The position numbers were made by a program, and so were the translations under genes. Positions 26,735 through 38,378 of a DNA stretch of 64,000 nt are shown piece by piece. Under the pieces are notes generated by a model, which had not been told where the DNA came from, made no database searches, and saw nothing but the letters and a program-made list of their open reading frames with translations. The DNA lies in assembly GCA_040081715.1 (NCBI GenBank), contig JBEBFY010000001.1, positions 124,001-188,000 of the forward strand. Direction: 5' to 3'. Positions within the stretch are counted from its first letter, which is position 1. Each line of letters starts with the position of its first letter. The DNA is from CANKJK01 sp040081715. Lineage in GTDB: Bacteria > Acidobacteriota > Vicinamibacteria > Vicinamibacterales > UBA2999.

Positions 26735-27421
26735 CTAGGCGCGCGCCGGACGCCTGGGCGAGCGATCCCGATATTCCTCGTCGCGGCCCACACGCGGCAC
26801 CAGCCGCTCGCCCTTGTAGAGCCACACCTTGACGCCGATTTTTCCGTAGGTGGTGTTCGCCTCGGCAAACCCGTAATCGATATCCGCCCGTAGCGTCTGC
26901 AGCGGCAGCTGGCCGTGCAGATACCACTCGGACCGTGCGATCTCGGCGCCGTTCAACCGGCCGGACACCCGCACCTTGATACCCCGGGCGCCAAATCGCA
27001 GCGCTGACTCAACCGCCTTGCGCATCGCCCGCCGGAACGCCACGCGCTTTTCAAGCTGCACGGCGACCGACTCGGAAATGAGCTGGGCTTCGAGCTCCGG
27101 CTTCTGGATCTCCTGGATGTTGACGAAGACTTCGCGATTGGTGCGCTTCTGCACCTCCTGCTTGAGCTTGTCGACCTCCGTGCCCTTGCGGCCGATGATG
27201 ATGCCCGGACGCGAGGTGTAGATGTCGATTTTCAGCTTGTTGGCGGCGCGCTCCGTTTCGATACGCGACACGCCCGCATGCGAGAACCGCTTCTTCAGAT
27301 CGGCCCGCAGCGCCAGGTCTTCATGGAGCAGCTTGGCGTAATCGCGATCCGAGAACCACCGCGATCGCCAGGTCTTGTTGAAGCCCAGCCTGAACCCGTA
27401 GGGGTGAACCTTCTGGCCCAC
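26735..27421 (-). CDS. rpsC: 30S ribosomal protein S3
   Basis: mRNA-entry protein of 228 residues: MGQKVHPYGFRLGFNKTWRS, the KH domain with RPGIIIGRKGTEVDKL, and the C-domain with FRRAMRKAVESALRFGARGIKV and GRLNGAEIARSEW. The short basic tail is RSPRRPARA. It is 18 bases after rplV and 46 bases before rplP. Confidence 0.97.
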   Translation of the reverse strand: MGQKVHPYGFRLGFNKTWRSRWFSDRDYAKLLHEDLALRADLKKRFSHAGVSRIETERAANKLKIDIYTSRPGIIIGRKGTEVDKLKQEVQKRTNREVFVNIQEIQKPELEAQLISESVAVQLEKRVAFRRAMRKAVESALRFGARGIKVRVSGRLNGAEIARSEWYLHGQLPLQTLRADIDYGFAEANTTYGKIGVKVWLYKGERLVPRVGRDEEYRDRSPRRPARA

Positions 27422-27439
27422 AGTAACTCCTTGTAAGAA

Positions 27440-27865
27440 CTATGCCTGCGCGGCGGCCGGCTTGCGGCTGCCTCGCGACGTGGCCGGCGCGGCGGGGCCA
27501 TCGGCCACCCGCGAAATCTTCACCGGCCGCTCGGCCACGCGCACCGTCAGGTGCGCGGACCGCTTGACCACCCGGAACGCCCGGCCCATCGGGGCAGGGC
27601 GGACACGCTTCATCGACTGTCCCTGGTTGGCGAAGCACGCCGAGACGTAGAGCCGCTCGATGTCGCCGCCGAAACCTTCCTTCTGCTGTGCGTTCGCCAC
27701 GGCCGACCGCAGCACCTTGGCGATGTCCCGCGCAATCGTCTTCCGCGTGAACTGGAGCGTGGCGAGCGCCTGATTCACGGCCTTGCCGCGAATCAACTCC
27801 AGCACCAGGCCCGCCTTCTGGGCCGAGGTGCGCACGCCATTGGCGGTGGCCTCTGCTTCGATCAT
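27440..27865 (-). CDS. rplV: 50S ribosomal protein L22
   Basis: Tunnel-wall protein of 141 residues. RTSAQKAGLVLELIRGKAVNQALATL and the loop region KRVRPAPMGRAFRVVKRSAHLTV define it. There is a C-terminal Ala/Ser/Arg extension of about 20 residues beyond the normal end. It sits between rpsS (2-base gap) and rpsC. Confidence 0.96.
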   Translation of the reverse strand: MIEAEATANGVRTSAQKAGLVLELIRGKAVNQALATLQFTRKTIARDIAKVLRSAVANAQQKEGFGGDIERLYVSACFANQGQSMKRVRPAPMGRAFRVVKRSAHLTVRVAERPVKISRVADGPAAPATSRGSRKPAAAQA

Positions 27866-27867
27866 GG

Positions 27868-28179
27868 CTACCCCTTCCCTCCGGCGGCTGGCGACGGTGC
27901 TGTCGTCGCGGCCTTCTCCGTCTTGGTGGTGTGGCCTTTGAACATCCGCGTCGGCGAGAACTCGCCGAGCTTGTGGCCCACCATGTTTTCAGTCACATAC
28001 ACCGGGATGAACTTCTTCCCGTTGTGCACCGCCATCGTGTGCCCCACCATCTCGGGGATCACGGTCGAGCGGCGTGACCACGTCTTGATCACCTTCTTCT
28101 CGTTGGCCCTGTTCATCGACTCCACCTTCTCGAGGAGAGGCGTATCGACGAAGGGACCCTTTTTGAGTGAGCGGCTCAT
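27868..28179 (-). CDS. rpsS: 30S ribosomal protein S19
   Basis: Small-subunit head protein, 103 residues. SRSLKKGPFVDTPLLEKV, WSRRSTVIPEMVGHTMAVHNGKKF and GHKLGEFSPTRMFKGH are standard. The last 18 residues (Ala/Pro/Gly-rich) extend past the usual end. It lies three bases after rplB. Confidence 0.97.
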   Translation of the reverse strand: MSRSLKKGPFVDTPLLEKVESMNRANEKKVIKTWSRRSTVIPEMVGHTMAVHNGKKFIPVYVTENMVGHKLGEFSPTRMFKGHTTKTEKAATTAPSPAAGGKG

Positions 28180-28182
28180 GGC

Positions 28183-29007
28183 CTACTTGGTTCTCCTCTG
28201 CACGATGAAGCGATCGGTGTCCTTCCGGCGACGCGTCTTGAAGCCCTTCGTGGGTTGTCCCCACGGCGTCACCGGGTGACGGCCACCCGAGGTCTTGCCT
28301 TCACCACCGCCGAGCGGGTGGTCGACCGGGTTCATGGACACGCCGCGGTTATGCGGGCGCTGTCCCAGCCATCGGCTGCGGCCAGCCTTGCCGAGCGACA
28401 CGTTCTCGTGCTCGATGTTGCCGACCTGACCAATCGTCGCAACGCAGTCGACACGGATCTTGCGAATCTCGCCAGACGGCATCCTGACGGAGGCGTAGTC
28501 GCCGTCGCGCGCCACCAGCTGGACCGATGACCCGGCACTGCGCGCAATCTGGCCACCCTTGCCCGGCTTCAGCTCCACGTTGTGGATCTGCGTGCCAAGC
28601 GGGATGTTCCTGAGCGGGAGGCAGTTGCCCGGGAGGATGTCGACGTGGTCGCCGGCCACCACCGTGTCTCCCACCTTCAGCCCCATGGGCTGCAGGATGT
28701 AGCGCTTCTCGCCATCCGCGTAGCTGATCAGCGCGATGCGGGACGACCGGTTCGGGTCGTACTCCACCGTCGCCACCTTGCCGGGTATGTCGCGCTTGTC
28801 CCGGCGGAAGTCGATGACCCGGTAGAGACGGCGGTGTCCGCCGCCGCGCCACCACGAGGTCAGCTCACCCTGGTTATTGCGGCCGCCTGACCGATGGAGG
28901 CTCTCCGTCAGCGGGCGGTACGGCTCGGTGGCCGTGATTTCGTCGAACGTCTGAACGGTCCGGAACCGGGTTCCCGCCGACGTCGGCTTGAATGAACGAA
29001 TAGGCAT
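28183..29007 (-). CDS. rplB: 50S ribosomal protein L2
   Basis: Peptidyl-transferase-proximal protein, 274 residues. The N-terminal MPIRSFKPTSAGTRF, the GRNNQGELTSWWRGGGHRR region, and the C-terminal HNRGVSMNPVDHPLGGGEGK loop with its essential histidine are intact. It is 21 bases after rplW. Confidence 0.97.
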   Translation of the reverse strand: MPIRSFKPTSAGTRFRTVQTFDEITATEPYRPLTESLHRSGGRNNQGELTSWWRGGGHRRLYRVIDFRRDKRDIPGKVATVEYDPNRSSRIALISYADGEKRYILQPMGLKVGDTVVAGDHVDILPGNCLPLRNIPLGTQIHNVELKPGKGGQIARSAGSSVQLVARDGDYASVRMPSGEIRKIRVDCVATIGQVGNIEHENVSLGKAGRSRWLGQRPHNRGVSMNPVDHPLGGGEGKTSGGRHPVTPWGQPTKGFKTRRRKDTDRFIVQRRTK

Positions 29008-29028
29008 TGTTGTCGTCCTTGCCTGAGG

Positions 29029-29325
29029 CTAGGCGCCCTGCAGGAACTCGGGCAGCTTCTCGCCGTCCCTGAGCCTGACATAGGCCTTCTTCGAATCCGG
29101 GCGGTGGCCGGCAAACTTGCCCTGCCGCTTCTCCTTGCCATGGGTGAGCAGCGTCTTCACGCTTTCCACCTTGGACCCGAAGAGCTGCTCCACAGCCTTC
29201 CTGATGTCGATCTTGTTGGCGTTCCGCGCCACCTCGAAGACCAGCGTCCGGCCATCCCGCTCGCGGATGACGGTCGTCTTCTCGGTGATGAGGGGCCGCC
29301 GCAGCACACTTGTACGTTTCACCAT
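29029..29325 (-). CDS. rplW: 50S ribosomal protein L23
   Basis: Exit-tunnel docking protein for trigger factor and SRP, 98 residues. VLRRPLITEKTT, FEVARNANKIDIRKAVEQLFG and a basic loop (HGKEKRQGKFAGHRPDSKKAYV) are diagnostic. It follows rplD by 13 bases. Confidence 0.97.
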   Translation of the reverse strand: MVKRTSVLRRPLITEKTTVIRERDGRTLVFEVARNANKIDIRKAVEQLFGSKVESVKTLLTHGKEKRQGKFAGHRPDSKKAYVRLRDGEKLPEFLQGA

Positions 29326-29338
29326 GGTTCTGCCCGTC

Positions 29339-29959
29339 CTAGCTGAGGACGTCCTGGAGTTTCTCGATCGCCGCCTTCGTCAGCACGACCCGGCGGGTGT
29401 TGATGACATCGCGCGCGCTGACCCGGTTGCTCGGCAGCAGGCGGATGCCTTCGATGTTCCGCACCGAGAGCGCCAGCTTGTCCTCCGGCTTCACGTCCAC
29501 AAGGAGCGCCTTGCCATCCACGCCCAGGCTCTTCAGGAGCGCCGTGGCCGCCTTCGTCTTGATCTCGCTCACCGCCAGGGCGTCGACCACGATCACTTCG
29601 CCGTCGCGCAGCTTCTGCGTGATGGCGGCGCGCAGCGCGCCCTTCTCCACCTTGATGGGGAGGTGGTAGTCGTAGCTGCGTGGCTGAGGTCCGAATACCG
29701 TGCCGCCCTTGCGCCACAGCGGGTTACGCGCCTCGCCGACCTGGGCCCGGCCGGTGCCCTTCTGCTTCCACGGCTTCCTGCCGGTGCCGCTGACGAGACC
29801 GCGGGTCTTCGTGGCATGCGTGCCCCGGCGTTCGGCGGCGTTGGCGTGGACGACCGATTCGTGAATCAGGTCCGTCTTCACGCGCCCGCCGAACACGTCG
29901 TCCCGCAGGTCGAGCGACCCGACCTTCTGGTTCTGCTGATTGACGACATCCACTGTCAT
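29339..29959 (-). CDS. rplD: 50S ribosomal protein L4
   Basis: Assembly and tunnel protein, known autogenous regulator of S10 operons in enterobacteria. 206 residues; GTHATKTRGLVSGTGRKPWKQKGTGRAQVG is the tunnel loop (quoted only in part elsewhere) and NRVSARDVINTRRVVLTKAA the C-terminal part. The frame is open to 30001, but the ATG at 29959 is four bases after the rplC stop and gives the family N-terminus. Confidence 0.96.
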   Translation of the reverse strand: MTVDVVNQQNQKVGSLDLRDDVFGGRVKTDLIHESVVHANAAERRGTHATKTRGLVSGTGRKPWKQKGTGRAQVGEARNPLWRKGGTVFGPQPRSYDYHLPIKVEKGALRAAITQKLRDGEVIVVDALAVSEIKTKAATALLKSLGVDGKALLVDVKPEDKLALSVRNIEGIRLLPSNRVSARDVINTRRVVLTKAAIEKLQDVLS

Positions 29960-29963
29960 GGTG

Positions 29964-30644
29964 CTACTTCTTGCCCTTCTTCTTGGCCGGCACCTGGGCA
30001 ATCCGGACCGGCTTGGCCGCGATGGCCTTTCGAATCGTGAGATAGCCGCCGGGCCCGCCCGGTACCGCGCCCTCGACCAGCAGCAGGTTGTTCTCGGCGT
30101 CCACTCGAATAACCTTCAGGTTGCGCACCGTCACGCGGTCGGCACCCATGTGCCCGCCCATCCGCATCCCCTTGACGACGCGGGACGGGTAGGACGAGGC
30201 GCCGATGGATCCCGGCGCGCGGTGGAACATCGACCCGTGGCTTGCGCCGCCGCCCTTGAAGTGATGGCGCCGCACCACACCCTGGAAACCCTTGCCGCGG
30301 CTCGTGCCGATCACGTCGACCCGGTCGCCGTCGGCGAACATCGTGACGCTGATCGGGTCCCCTGCCTTCACCGGCTCACCGCCCGCCTTCAGCTTCACCT
30401 CAAGGCGCACGCGCGTGGGGGGCACTCCGGCCTTCTTGAAGTGGCCTTCCGTCGCCTTGTTCGCCTTGATGGGCTTGTCCTCGACCAGCCCGATCTGCAC
30501 CGCTTCATAGCCGTCGGTCTGGACCGTCTTGGCCTGCACCACGACACAGGGACCCGCCTTGAGCACCGTGGCCGGCAACACCGTGCCGTCCGCAGCGAAC
30601 AACTGCGTCATCCCGATTTTTCTACCGATGAGTCCTGTGACCAT
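29964..30644 (-). CDS. rplC: 50S ribosomal protein L3
   Basis: Early-assembly large-subunit protein, 226 residues. LIGRKIGMTQLF at the start, then RGKGFQGVVRRHHFKGGGASHGSMFHRAPGSIG and GGHMGADRVTVRNL motifs. A basic C-tail KKKGKK follows. It is 35 bases after rpsJ. Confidence 0.97.
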   Translation of the reverse strand: MVTGLIGRKIGMTQLFAADGTVLPATVLKAGPCVVVQAKTVQTDGYEAVQIGLVEDKPIKANKATEGHFKKAGVPPTRVRLEVKLKAGGEPVKAGDPISVTMFADGDRVDVIGTSRGKGFQGVVRRHHFKGGGASHGSMFHRAPGSIGASSYPSRVVKGMRMGGHMGADRVTVRNLKVIRVDAENNLLLVEGAVPGGPGGYLTIRKAIAAKPVRIAQVPAKKKGKK

Positions 30645-30679
30645 AAGTCAGTCCTGGCACCTCGCCAAAAGGCTCGGCA

Positions 30680-31015
30680 CTACTTCCCGTGTTCCTTGCC
30701 GAATGCCTTGATTTCAACGTCCACACCAGCCGGCAGATCGAGCTTCATGAGCGCGTCCACCGTCTGGGGGGTCGGCTCGAAGATGTCGATCAAGCGCTTG
30801 TGTGTCCGTACCTCGAATTGCTCACGCGACTTCTTGTCGACGTGAGGCGACCGCAGCACCGTCCACTTATTGATGGATGTGGGCAGCGGAATCGGTCCCG
30901 CCAGGCGGGCACCCGTCCGGCGTGCCGTCTCCACGATCTCGCCAGTGGATTGGTCGAGGATGCGGGAGTCGTACGCCTTGAGGCGGATGCGGATTTTGTC
31001 GCTGAACATTGCCAT
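30680..31015 (-). CDS. rpsJ: 30S ribosomal protein S10
   Basis: Ribosomal protein and NusE transcription antitermination partner, 111 residues. IRIRLKAYDSRILDQST, GPIPLPTSINKWTVLRSPHVDKKSREQFEVRTHKR (family core) and LPAGVDVEIKAFG are present. The C-terminus is slightly longer than usual. AGGA precedes the ATG. It is 16 bases after tuf, with no sign of a separate S10 promoter in the gap. Confidence 0.96.
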   Translation of the reverse strand: MAMFSDKIRIRLKAYDSRILDQSTGEIVETARRTGARLAGPIPLPTSINKWTVLRSPHVDKKSREQFEVRTHKRLIDIFEPTPQTVDALMKLDLPAGVDVEIKAFGKEHGK

Positions 31016-31031
31016 CGGTGATTCCTATTAC

Positions 31032-32231
<1,200 letters not shown>

Positions 32232-32263
32232 CGCAGTTCGCTCCGTCTGCTATCGGTTAGTAA

Positions 32264-34378
<2,115 letters not shown>

Positions 34379-34414
34379 TTCTCTAAAGACCTGTCCGTAG
34401 TTAAAACGTGAGCA

Positions 34415-34888
34415 TTACCAGCGGTAGTGCGCGAACGCCTTGTTCGCTTCCGCCATGCGGTGCGTGTCTTCGCGCTTCTTGACGGCGCCACCACGAAGAT
34501 TCGACGCATCCAGCAATTCGTTGGCGAGCTTTTCCTGCATCGTCTTGCCGTCGCCGCGCGACCGCGCGAAGCTGACCAGCCAGCGGATGCTCAGCGAGAG
34601 CCGGCGGTTGGGATTCACCTCGACCGGCACCTGGTAATTGGAACCACCAACCCGGCGCGACTTCACCTCGAGGCTGGGCTTGACGTTATCCAGCGCCTTC
34701 TTGAACACCTTCAGCGGGTCATCGCCGGTGCGTTCCTTGATGAGGTTGAAGCTGTCATACAGGATCTTCTCGGCCGTGCTGCGCTTGCCATCCGACATGA
34801 CGGTGTTGATGAACTTGCTCAACAGCGTGCTGCCATAGATGGGGTCAGGTACTTGTTCGCGCTTCGGGATTTCTCGTCTGCGAGGCAT
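34415..34888 (-). CDS. rpsG: 30S ribosomal protein S7
   Basis: 16S rRNA head-nucleating protein, 157 residues: MPRRREIPKREQVPDPIYGS, a conserved KVFKKALDNVKPSLEVKSRRVGGSNYQVPVEV region, and KKREDTHRMAEANKAFAHYRW at the end. It regulates the str operon translationally in E. coli; whether it does here is unknown. It is 13 bases after rpsL. Confidence 0.97.
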   Translation of the reverse strand: MPRRREIPKREQVPDPIYGSTLLSKFINTVMSDGKRSTAEKILYDSFNLIKERTGDDPLKVFKKALDNVKPSLEVKSRRVGGSNYQVPVEVNPNRRLSLSIRWLVSFARSRGDGKTMQEKLANELLDASNLRGGAVKKREDTHRMAEANKAFAHYRW

Positions 34889-34901
34889 ATCTCAGTTCTC
34901 T

Positions 34902-35276
34902 CTACTGCTTCGGGCGCTTCGCGCCGTACTTCGACCGGCCCTGCTTGCGGCCCTGGACACCCACGGCGTCCAGCGTGCCGCGCACCACGTGATAACGGAC
35001 GCCCGGGAGGTCCTTCACACGGCCACCGCGAATCAGCACCAGCGAATGCTCCTGCAGGTTGTGACCCACGCCGGGGATGTACGTCGTGACCTCGATGCCG
35101 TTGGTCAACCGGACGCGCGCCACCTTGCGGAGGGCCGAGTTCGGCTTCTTGGGCGTCTGCGTGAAGACGCGGACACACACCCCGCGCTTCTGCGGACTGA
35201 CCTGGAGCGCGGGGCTCTTGGTCTTGGTGACGATCTTCTTTCGTCCCTGCCGGACGAGCTGACTGATGGTCGGCAT
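34902..35276 (-). CDS. rpsL: 30S ribosomal protein S12
   Basis: Decoding-centre protein, 124 residues. Contains the conserved PKKPNSALRKVARVRLTNG and GGRVKDLPGVRYHVVRG loops, with the lysines that are targets of streptomycin-resistance mutations present as wild type. It is the first gene of the operon, with a leader of about 260 bases. No Shine-Dalgarno is visible; the ATG lies in a hairpin (35275-35291). Confidence 0.97.
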   Translation of the reverse strand: MPTISQLVRQGRKKIVTKTKSPALQVSPQKRGVCVRVFTQTPKKPNSALRKVARVRLTNGIEVTTYIPGVGHNLQEHSLVLIRGGRVKDLPGVRYHVVRGTLDAVGVQGRKQGRSKYGAKRPKQ

Positions 35277-35291
35277 GCGTCAATCACGCAT
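35275..35291 (-). promoter_or_regulatory. Hairpin sequestering the rpsL start codon
   Basis: On the transcript ATGCGT-GATTG-ACGCAT forms a perfect 6-bp stem whose 3' end contains the first two bases of the rpsL ATG (35276). The same sequence contains a 3-codon upstream frame (ATG CGT GAT TGA) in frame with rpsL. No ribosome binding site lies within the usual distance. Confidence 0.4.
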
Positions 35292-35596
35292 CTGAGGTCC
35301 GAATTACTCCGGATGGCTCAAACGCAACAGAGGCAGCTTTATCGCTGCCATCCAAAATGCATCGAGCCTGAAGGCACCCATCGGGATGCCTGGCACTCGA
35401 AGCGGAAAAACCCTATTTATGTATTTCGCTGGCGGCTCGGCCGACACGTCGGCAATGCCGCCAAGGGAAAAGAGAAGTCCTGCGGACCTCTCATCCGAGC
35501 GGTAGCGACCAGATAGGGTGTCCTGGCCACTAGAGAACCTAGCGAATATAGCACCGGAACCGATTCCGGATCAACCTGAGGCCTTCAAAACATGGC
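35277..35596 (-). other. Leader and promoter region of the str operon (no gene)
   Basis: This 320-base gap holds the promoter at 35545-35574, a leader of about 260 bases and several stem-loops: GGCAGC-GATAAA-GCTGCC (35332-35349), an imperfect 7-bp stem at 35373-35390, and the start-codon hairpin at 35275-35291. No convincing reading frame or terminator for the upstream PQQ-propeller gene is visible, so readthrough into the ribosomal operon is possible. Confidence 0.6.
35545..35574 (-). promoter_or_regulatory. Sigma-70 extended -10 promoter of the str-S10-spc-alpha operon
   Basis: On the minus strand TTGATC (35569-35574), an 18-base spacer ending TGC, and TATATT (35545-35550) form a -35 / extended -10 promoter. 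It is the only strong candidate upstream of rpsL. The -35 box ends 23 bases from the stop of the gene at 35597. Confidence 0.7.
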
Positions 35597-37024
35597 CTAC
35601 GGACGGCCGCCGCCCCGCCGTGTCACGCGATACACGCCCGACACCGTGCGGAAGATGAGACTACCACGAAGTACGGCTGGCGTCGCCAGCGCCATCTCCC
35701 CGAAGGAGTTCTTGCCCAGAACCTTGAACTCGGCCCCCGGCTGGATGACGTAGGTATCCCCGTCCTCACTGAGCGCAAAGAGCTTGCCGTTGTAGGCCCA
35801 CGGCGACGCGGTGAACCCGCTGGTGGCCGGGTCGATACGCTTCCGGCCGTACACGCGCTCCCCGGTCAGTGCGTCATTGGACTGCAGGAAACCCTGGGAT
35901 TCGAGGGTGTAAAGATACTTGCCGTAGACCAGCGCCGACGGCATGTAGGACGCCAGCTTGGGCTGCGACCAGACCACGAATTCACTCGCACTCTCGCCAT
36001 CCTTCGGGGTGAGATCACCCGCACCGCCCGGCCTGATGGCCCATACCGGGCGGGTTGCATCGGCCGGATAACCGGCGCTGACATAGAGCAGTCCGTTGGC
36101 AGCGAGGGGCGTCGGCGTGGAATTGCTGCCCAGCCCGCGCACGTGCCACAGGGGCTGCCCATTGATGTCATAGGAACGGACCGCGCCCCCGGCCAGCACG
36201 ATGACCTCCGTCCGTCCGCCGTGCTCCCAGACGAACGGGGTCGCCCAGGTCGGCCCGCCCGGCTTGAAGCGCTCGCTCGTCACGCGCCAGATCTCCTTGC
36301 CGGTGGCGGTCGCATACGCGGCCAGGAACCAGGGCCGGCTCGGCTCGTGGTCATCCACCACGAACAGCCGATCTTTGTACAAGGCTGGCGAAGCCGCCGT
36401 GCCGAAGTCGATACGACGCGCGGCAAACTCCGGGTTCTCGGCCGGCAGGGAGTTGGGCGGCTGCACCCGTGTCGTCCAGAGGAGCTTCCCCTTGAAGTCA
36501 AAGGCGTGCAGGCCCAGGTCGCCGTTATAGACGTAGACGCGCTGGCCATCGGTGACCGGCGTCTCCGACGCGTAACTGTTCTTCGGGTGCTTGGCCGCGA
36601 GGGGCTCGCCGCTCCTGAGCTCCCGTTCCCACCGCACCTTCCCGGTCTTGAAGTCGATGTCGTAGAGCACCCAGCGGTGCGGCGCCTTGAGGATGGGCGC
36701 CCGCATGCCTTCCTTGTAGCTCGCACCCTTGCCGTCCTCGATGATGTCGAGGCCCGGCCTCGGCGCCGGCTCACTGCTGATCACGGTGGTCACGAAGATG
36801 TGGTCATCCCACACGATCGGCGAACTCCACCCGCGCCCGGGAATGGGCGTCTTCCACGCGACGTTCTGCTCGGCGCTCCAGGCGTCCGGCAGCGCGGGGT
36901 CGTCGGCGATGACGCCACTGGCCGGTCCGCGGAACTGCGTCCATTGCTCACGGCCAGCGCCGCCGGCGGCGGCCCCGAGCACCGCCACCCATCCGCACAA
37001 CGCAAGCATGCGACCGATTCTCAC
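35597..37024 (-). CDS. Exported PQQ-type beta-propeller protein
   Basis: Protein of 475 residues with an N-terminal signal segment (RIGRMLALCGWVAVLGAAAGG) and repeated propeller blades of the PQQ-like/outer-membrane-assembly type (WTQFRGPASGV, YVYNGDLGLHAFDFKGKLLW, GKEIWRVTSERFKPGG, NGKLFALSEDGDTYVI). The GTG at 37024 is preferred over the ATG at 37054 because AGGAG lies six bases upstream. Such propellers occur in quinoprotein-like periplasmic proteins and need not bind PQQ; catalytic residues could not be identified. It is the last of three genes (ankyrin, DUF1552, this one) probably co-transcribed. Confidence 0.88.
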   Translation of the reverse strand: MRIGRMLALCGWVAVLGAAAGGAGREQWTQFRGPASGVIADDPALPDAWSAEQNVAWKTPIPGRGWSSPIVWDDHIFVTTVISSEPAPRPGLDIIEDGKGASYKEGMRAPILKAPHRWVLYDIDFKTGKVRWERELRSGEPLAAKHPKNSYASETPVTDGQRVYVYNGDLGLHAFDFKGKLLWTTRVQPPNSLPAENPEFAARRIDFGTAASPALYKDRLFVVDDHEPSRPWFLAAYATATGKEIWRVTSERFKPGGPTWATPFVWEHGGRTEVIVLAGGAVRSYDINGQPLWHVRGLGSNSTPTPLAANGLLYVSAGYPADATRPVWAIRPGGAGDLTPKDGESASEFVVWSQPKLASYMPSALVYGKYLYTLESQGFLQSNDALTGERVYGRKRIDPATSGFTASPWAYNGKLFALSEDGDTYVIQPGAEFKVLGKNSFGEMALATPAVLRGSLIFRTVSGVYRVTRRGGGRP

Positions 37025-37061
37025 GACAGGCTCCTTAGGGTTCCGGCTGTTCATTCAGGGA

Positions 37062-38378
37062 TCACACGCGCGCGGTGCTGTTGCCAAGACGCTCGGCCCG
37101 TACCCCCAGGGCGTCGAGCAACCCCAGGTGCAGGTTGGCCAACGGCGTCCCATCAAGGTGGCGGCGGTGCGCACCCCGCGTGCGGTCCCGAGGTCCGGCC
37201 ACGAGCACCGGCAGATTATCGTGCCGATGCCGATCGCTGTCACTCATGCCGGCCCCGTAGAGTACCAGCGTGGTATCGAGCAGGCTCCCCGGACCGTCTT
37301 CGAGCGCCCGCAAGCGGCCGAGAAAGTAGGCCAGCACACCCACATGGTACCGGTTGATCCGCGCGAGCTTCTCGATGCGCCCCGGATCCGACTGGTGGTG
37401 CGACAGCAGGTGGTGTGTCTCCTGGATCCCGAGCTCCGGATAGGTCCGCGTGCTGGCCTCGACCCCGATCATCAGCGTGCCGACGCGGGTGAGGTCGGCG
37501 TGAAAGGCCAGCGCGAGCAGGTCCAGCATCAACGTATAGCGCTCGACGAATCCGCCCGCCGGCTCGGACACCGCGGACGCGTCCGGCACCTCGGTCGCCC
37601 CCCGGCGCTCGGCGGACCGGATGCGGACCTCCACGTCACGGATGGTCTGCGCATACTGATCAAGCGTGGCCCGGTCCGAGGCACTCACCTGCTGGCGAAG
37701 CCGCCCGAGACCCTGCAGCAGCGAATCCAGGAGGCTCCGGTCGTCGCGAGCGGCACGCGCCCCCGCCTCCACCGTCACGGCACCGTCGCCGAACAGCCGT
37801 TCGAACACGGCACGGGGCCTCGACTCCATCGGCAGTGGGTTGTCGGGAGATATCCAGCTGATGGTGTTCTGGTAGGCGCAGCTGTACTGCACGTCACACG
37901 CCCCGACCAGGGGCGCGTCCTCAAGACCCAGCTCCAGCGAGGCCACCCGCGTCTCGGCTCCGAGCGCGCGCGCGGCGATCTGGTCGATCGACACGCCGGC
38001 CCTGAGCGCAGTGCCGCGCGTCGGAGACGGGCTGGCCGCTGTCAGGAACTTCGTGGCCGCACCGGCGTGGTAGGCGGGGACTACCGGGAGGCCGAGCGTG
38101 CTCAGGCCGGATTCGACGCGGATACGGTCGCGGAACGGCGCCAGGGGGGCGAGTGTGGGCGGGAGGCCGCTCAGCTGACCTTCCGTCTCGGGCGTCCAGG
38201 ACGGCATCACCATGCCGTTGGGGGCATAGAGGGCCGCGAATCGCGAGGGCCGCTTGGAGGCCTGGGACGCCTGTGCCCCCAGCCGTCCGCACGGGACCAT
38301 CGCCTCAAGCAGGGGGAGCGCCAGCGCCGCCCCCGTGCCGCGCAGCATCGTGCGGCGCGGCAGAGTGCGGCGAGTCAC
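37062..38378 (-). CDS. DUF1552 protein with Tat signal peptide
   Basis: Exported protein of 438 residues. The N-terminus has two arginine pairs and the RRTMLRGTGAALALPLLE motif expected for twin-arginine export. The body matches DUF1552 (alkaline-phosphatase-like/DUF1501 relatives): FAALYAPNGM, a SSLL(D)T-type segment with LYGAGMSDSDRHRHDNLPVLVAG near the end. No function is established for the family. In Planctomycetes and Acidobacteria DUF1552 genes commonly pair with DUF1588/1592 cytochrome genes; here that partner is missing and an ankyrin-repeat gene overlaps its start (ATGA). Confidence 0.9.
   Translation of the reverse strand: MTRRTLPRRTMLRGTGAALALPLLEAMVPCGRLGAQASQASKRPSRFAALYAPNGMVMPSWTPETEGQLSGLPPTLAPLAPFRDRIRVESGLSTLGLPVVPAYHAGAATKFLTAASPSPTRGTALRAGVSIDQIAARALGAETRVASLELGLEDAPLVGACDVQYSCAYQNTISWISPDNPLPMESRPRAVFERLFGDGAVTVEAGARAARDDRSLLDSLLQGLGRLRQQVSASDRATLDQYAQTIRDVEVRIRSAERRGATEVPDASAVSEPAGGFVERYTLMLDLLALAFHADLTRVGTLMIGVEASTRTYPELGIQETHHLLSHHQSDPGRIEKLARINRYHVGVLAYFLGRLRALEDGPGSLLDTTLVLYGAGMSDSDRHRHDNLPVLVAGPRDRTRGAHRRHLDGTPLANLHLGLLDALGVRAERLGNSTARV

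Noticed and set aside
35577..35596. AGGCC / GGCCT stem after the PQQ-propeller gene as a terminator
   Set aside because: The stem is only about five pairs with a long loop and no T-tract follows on the minus strand.
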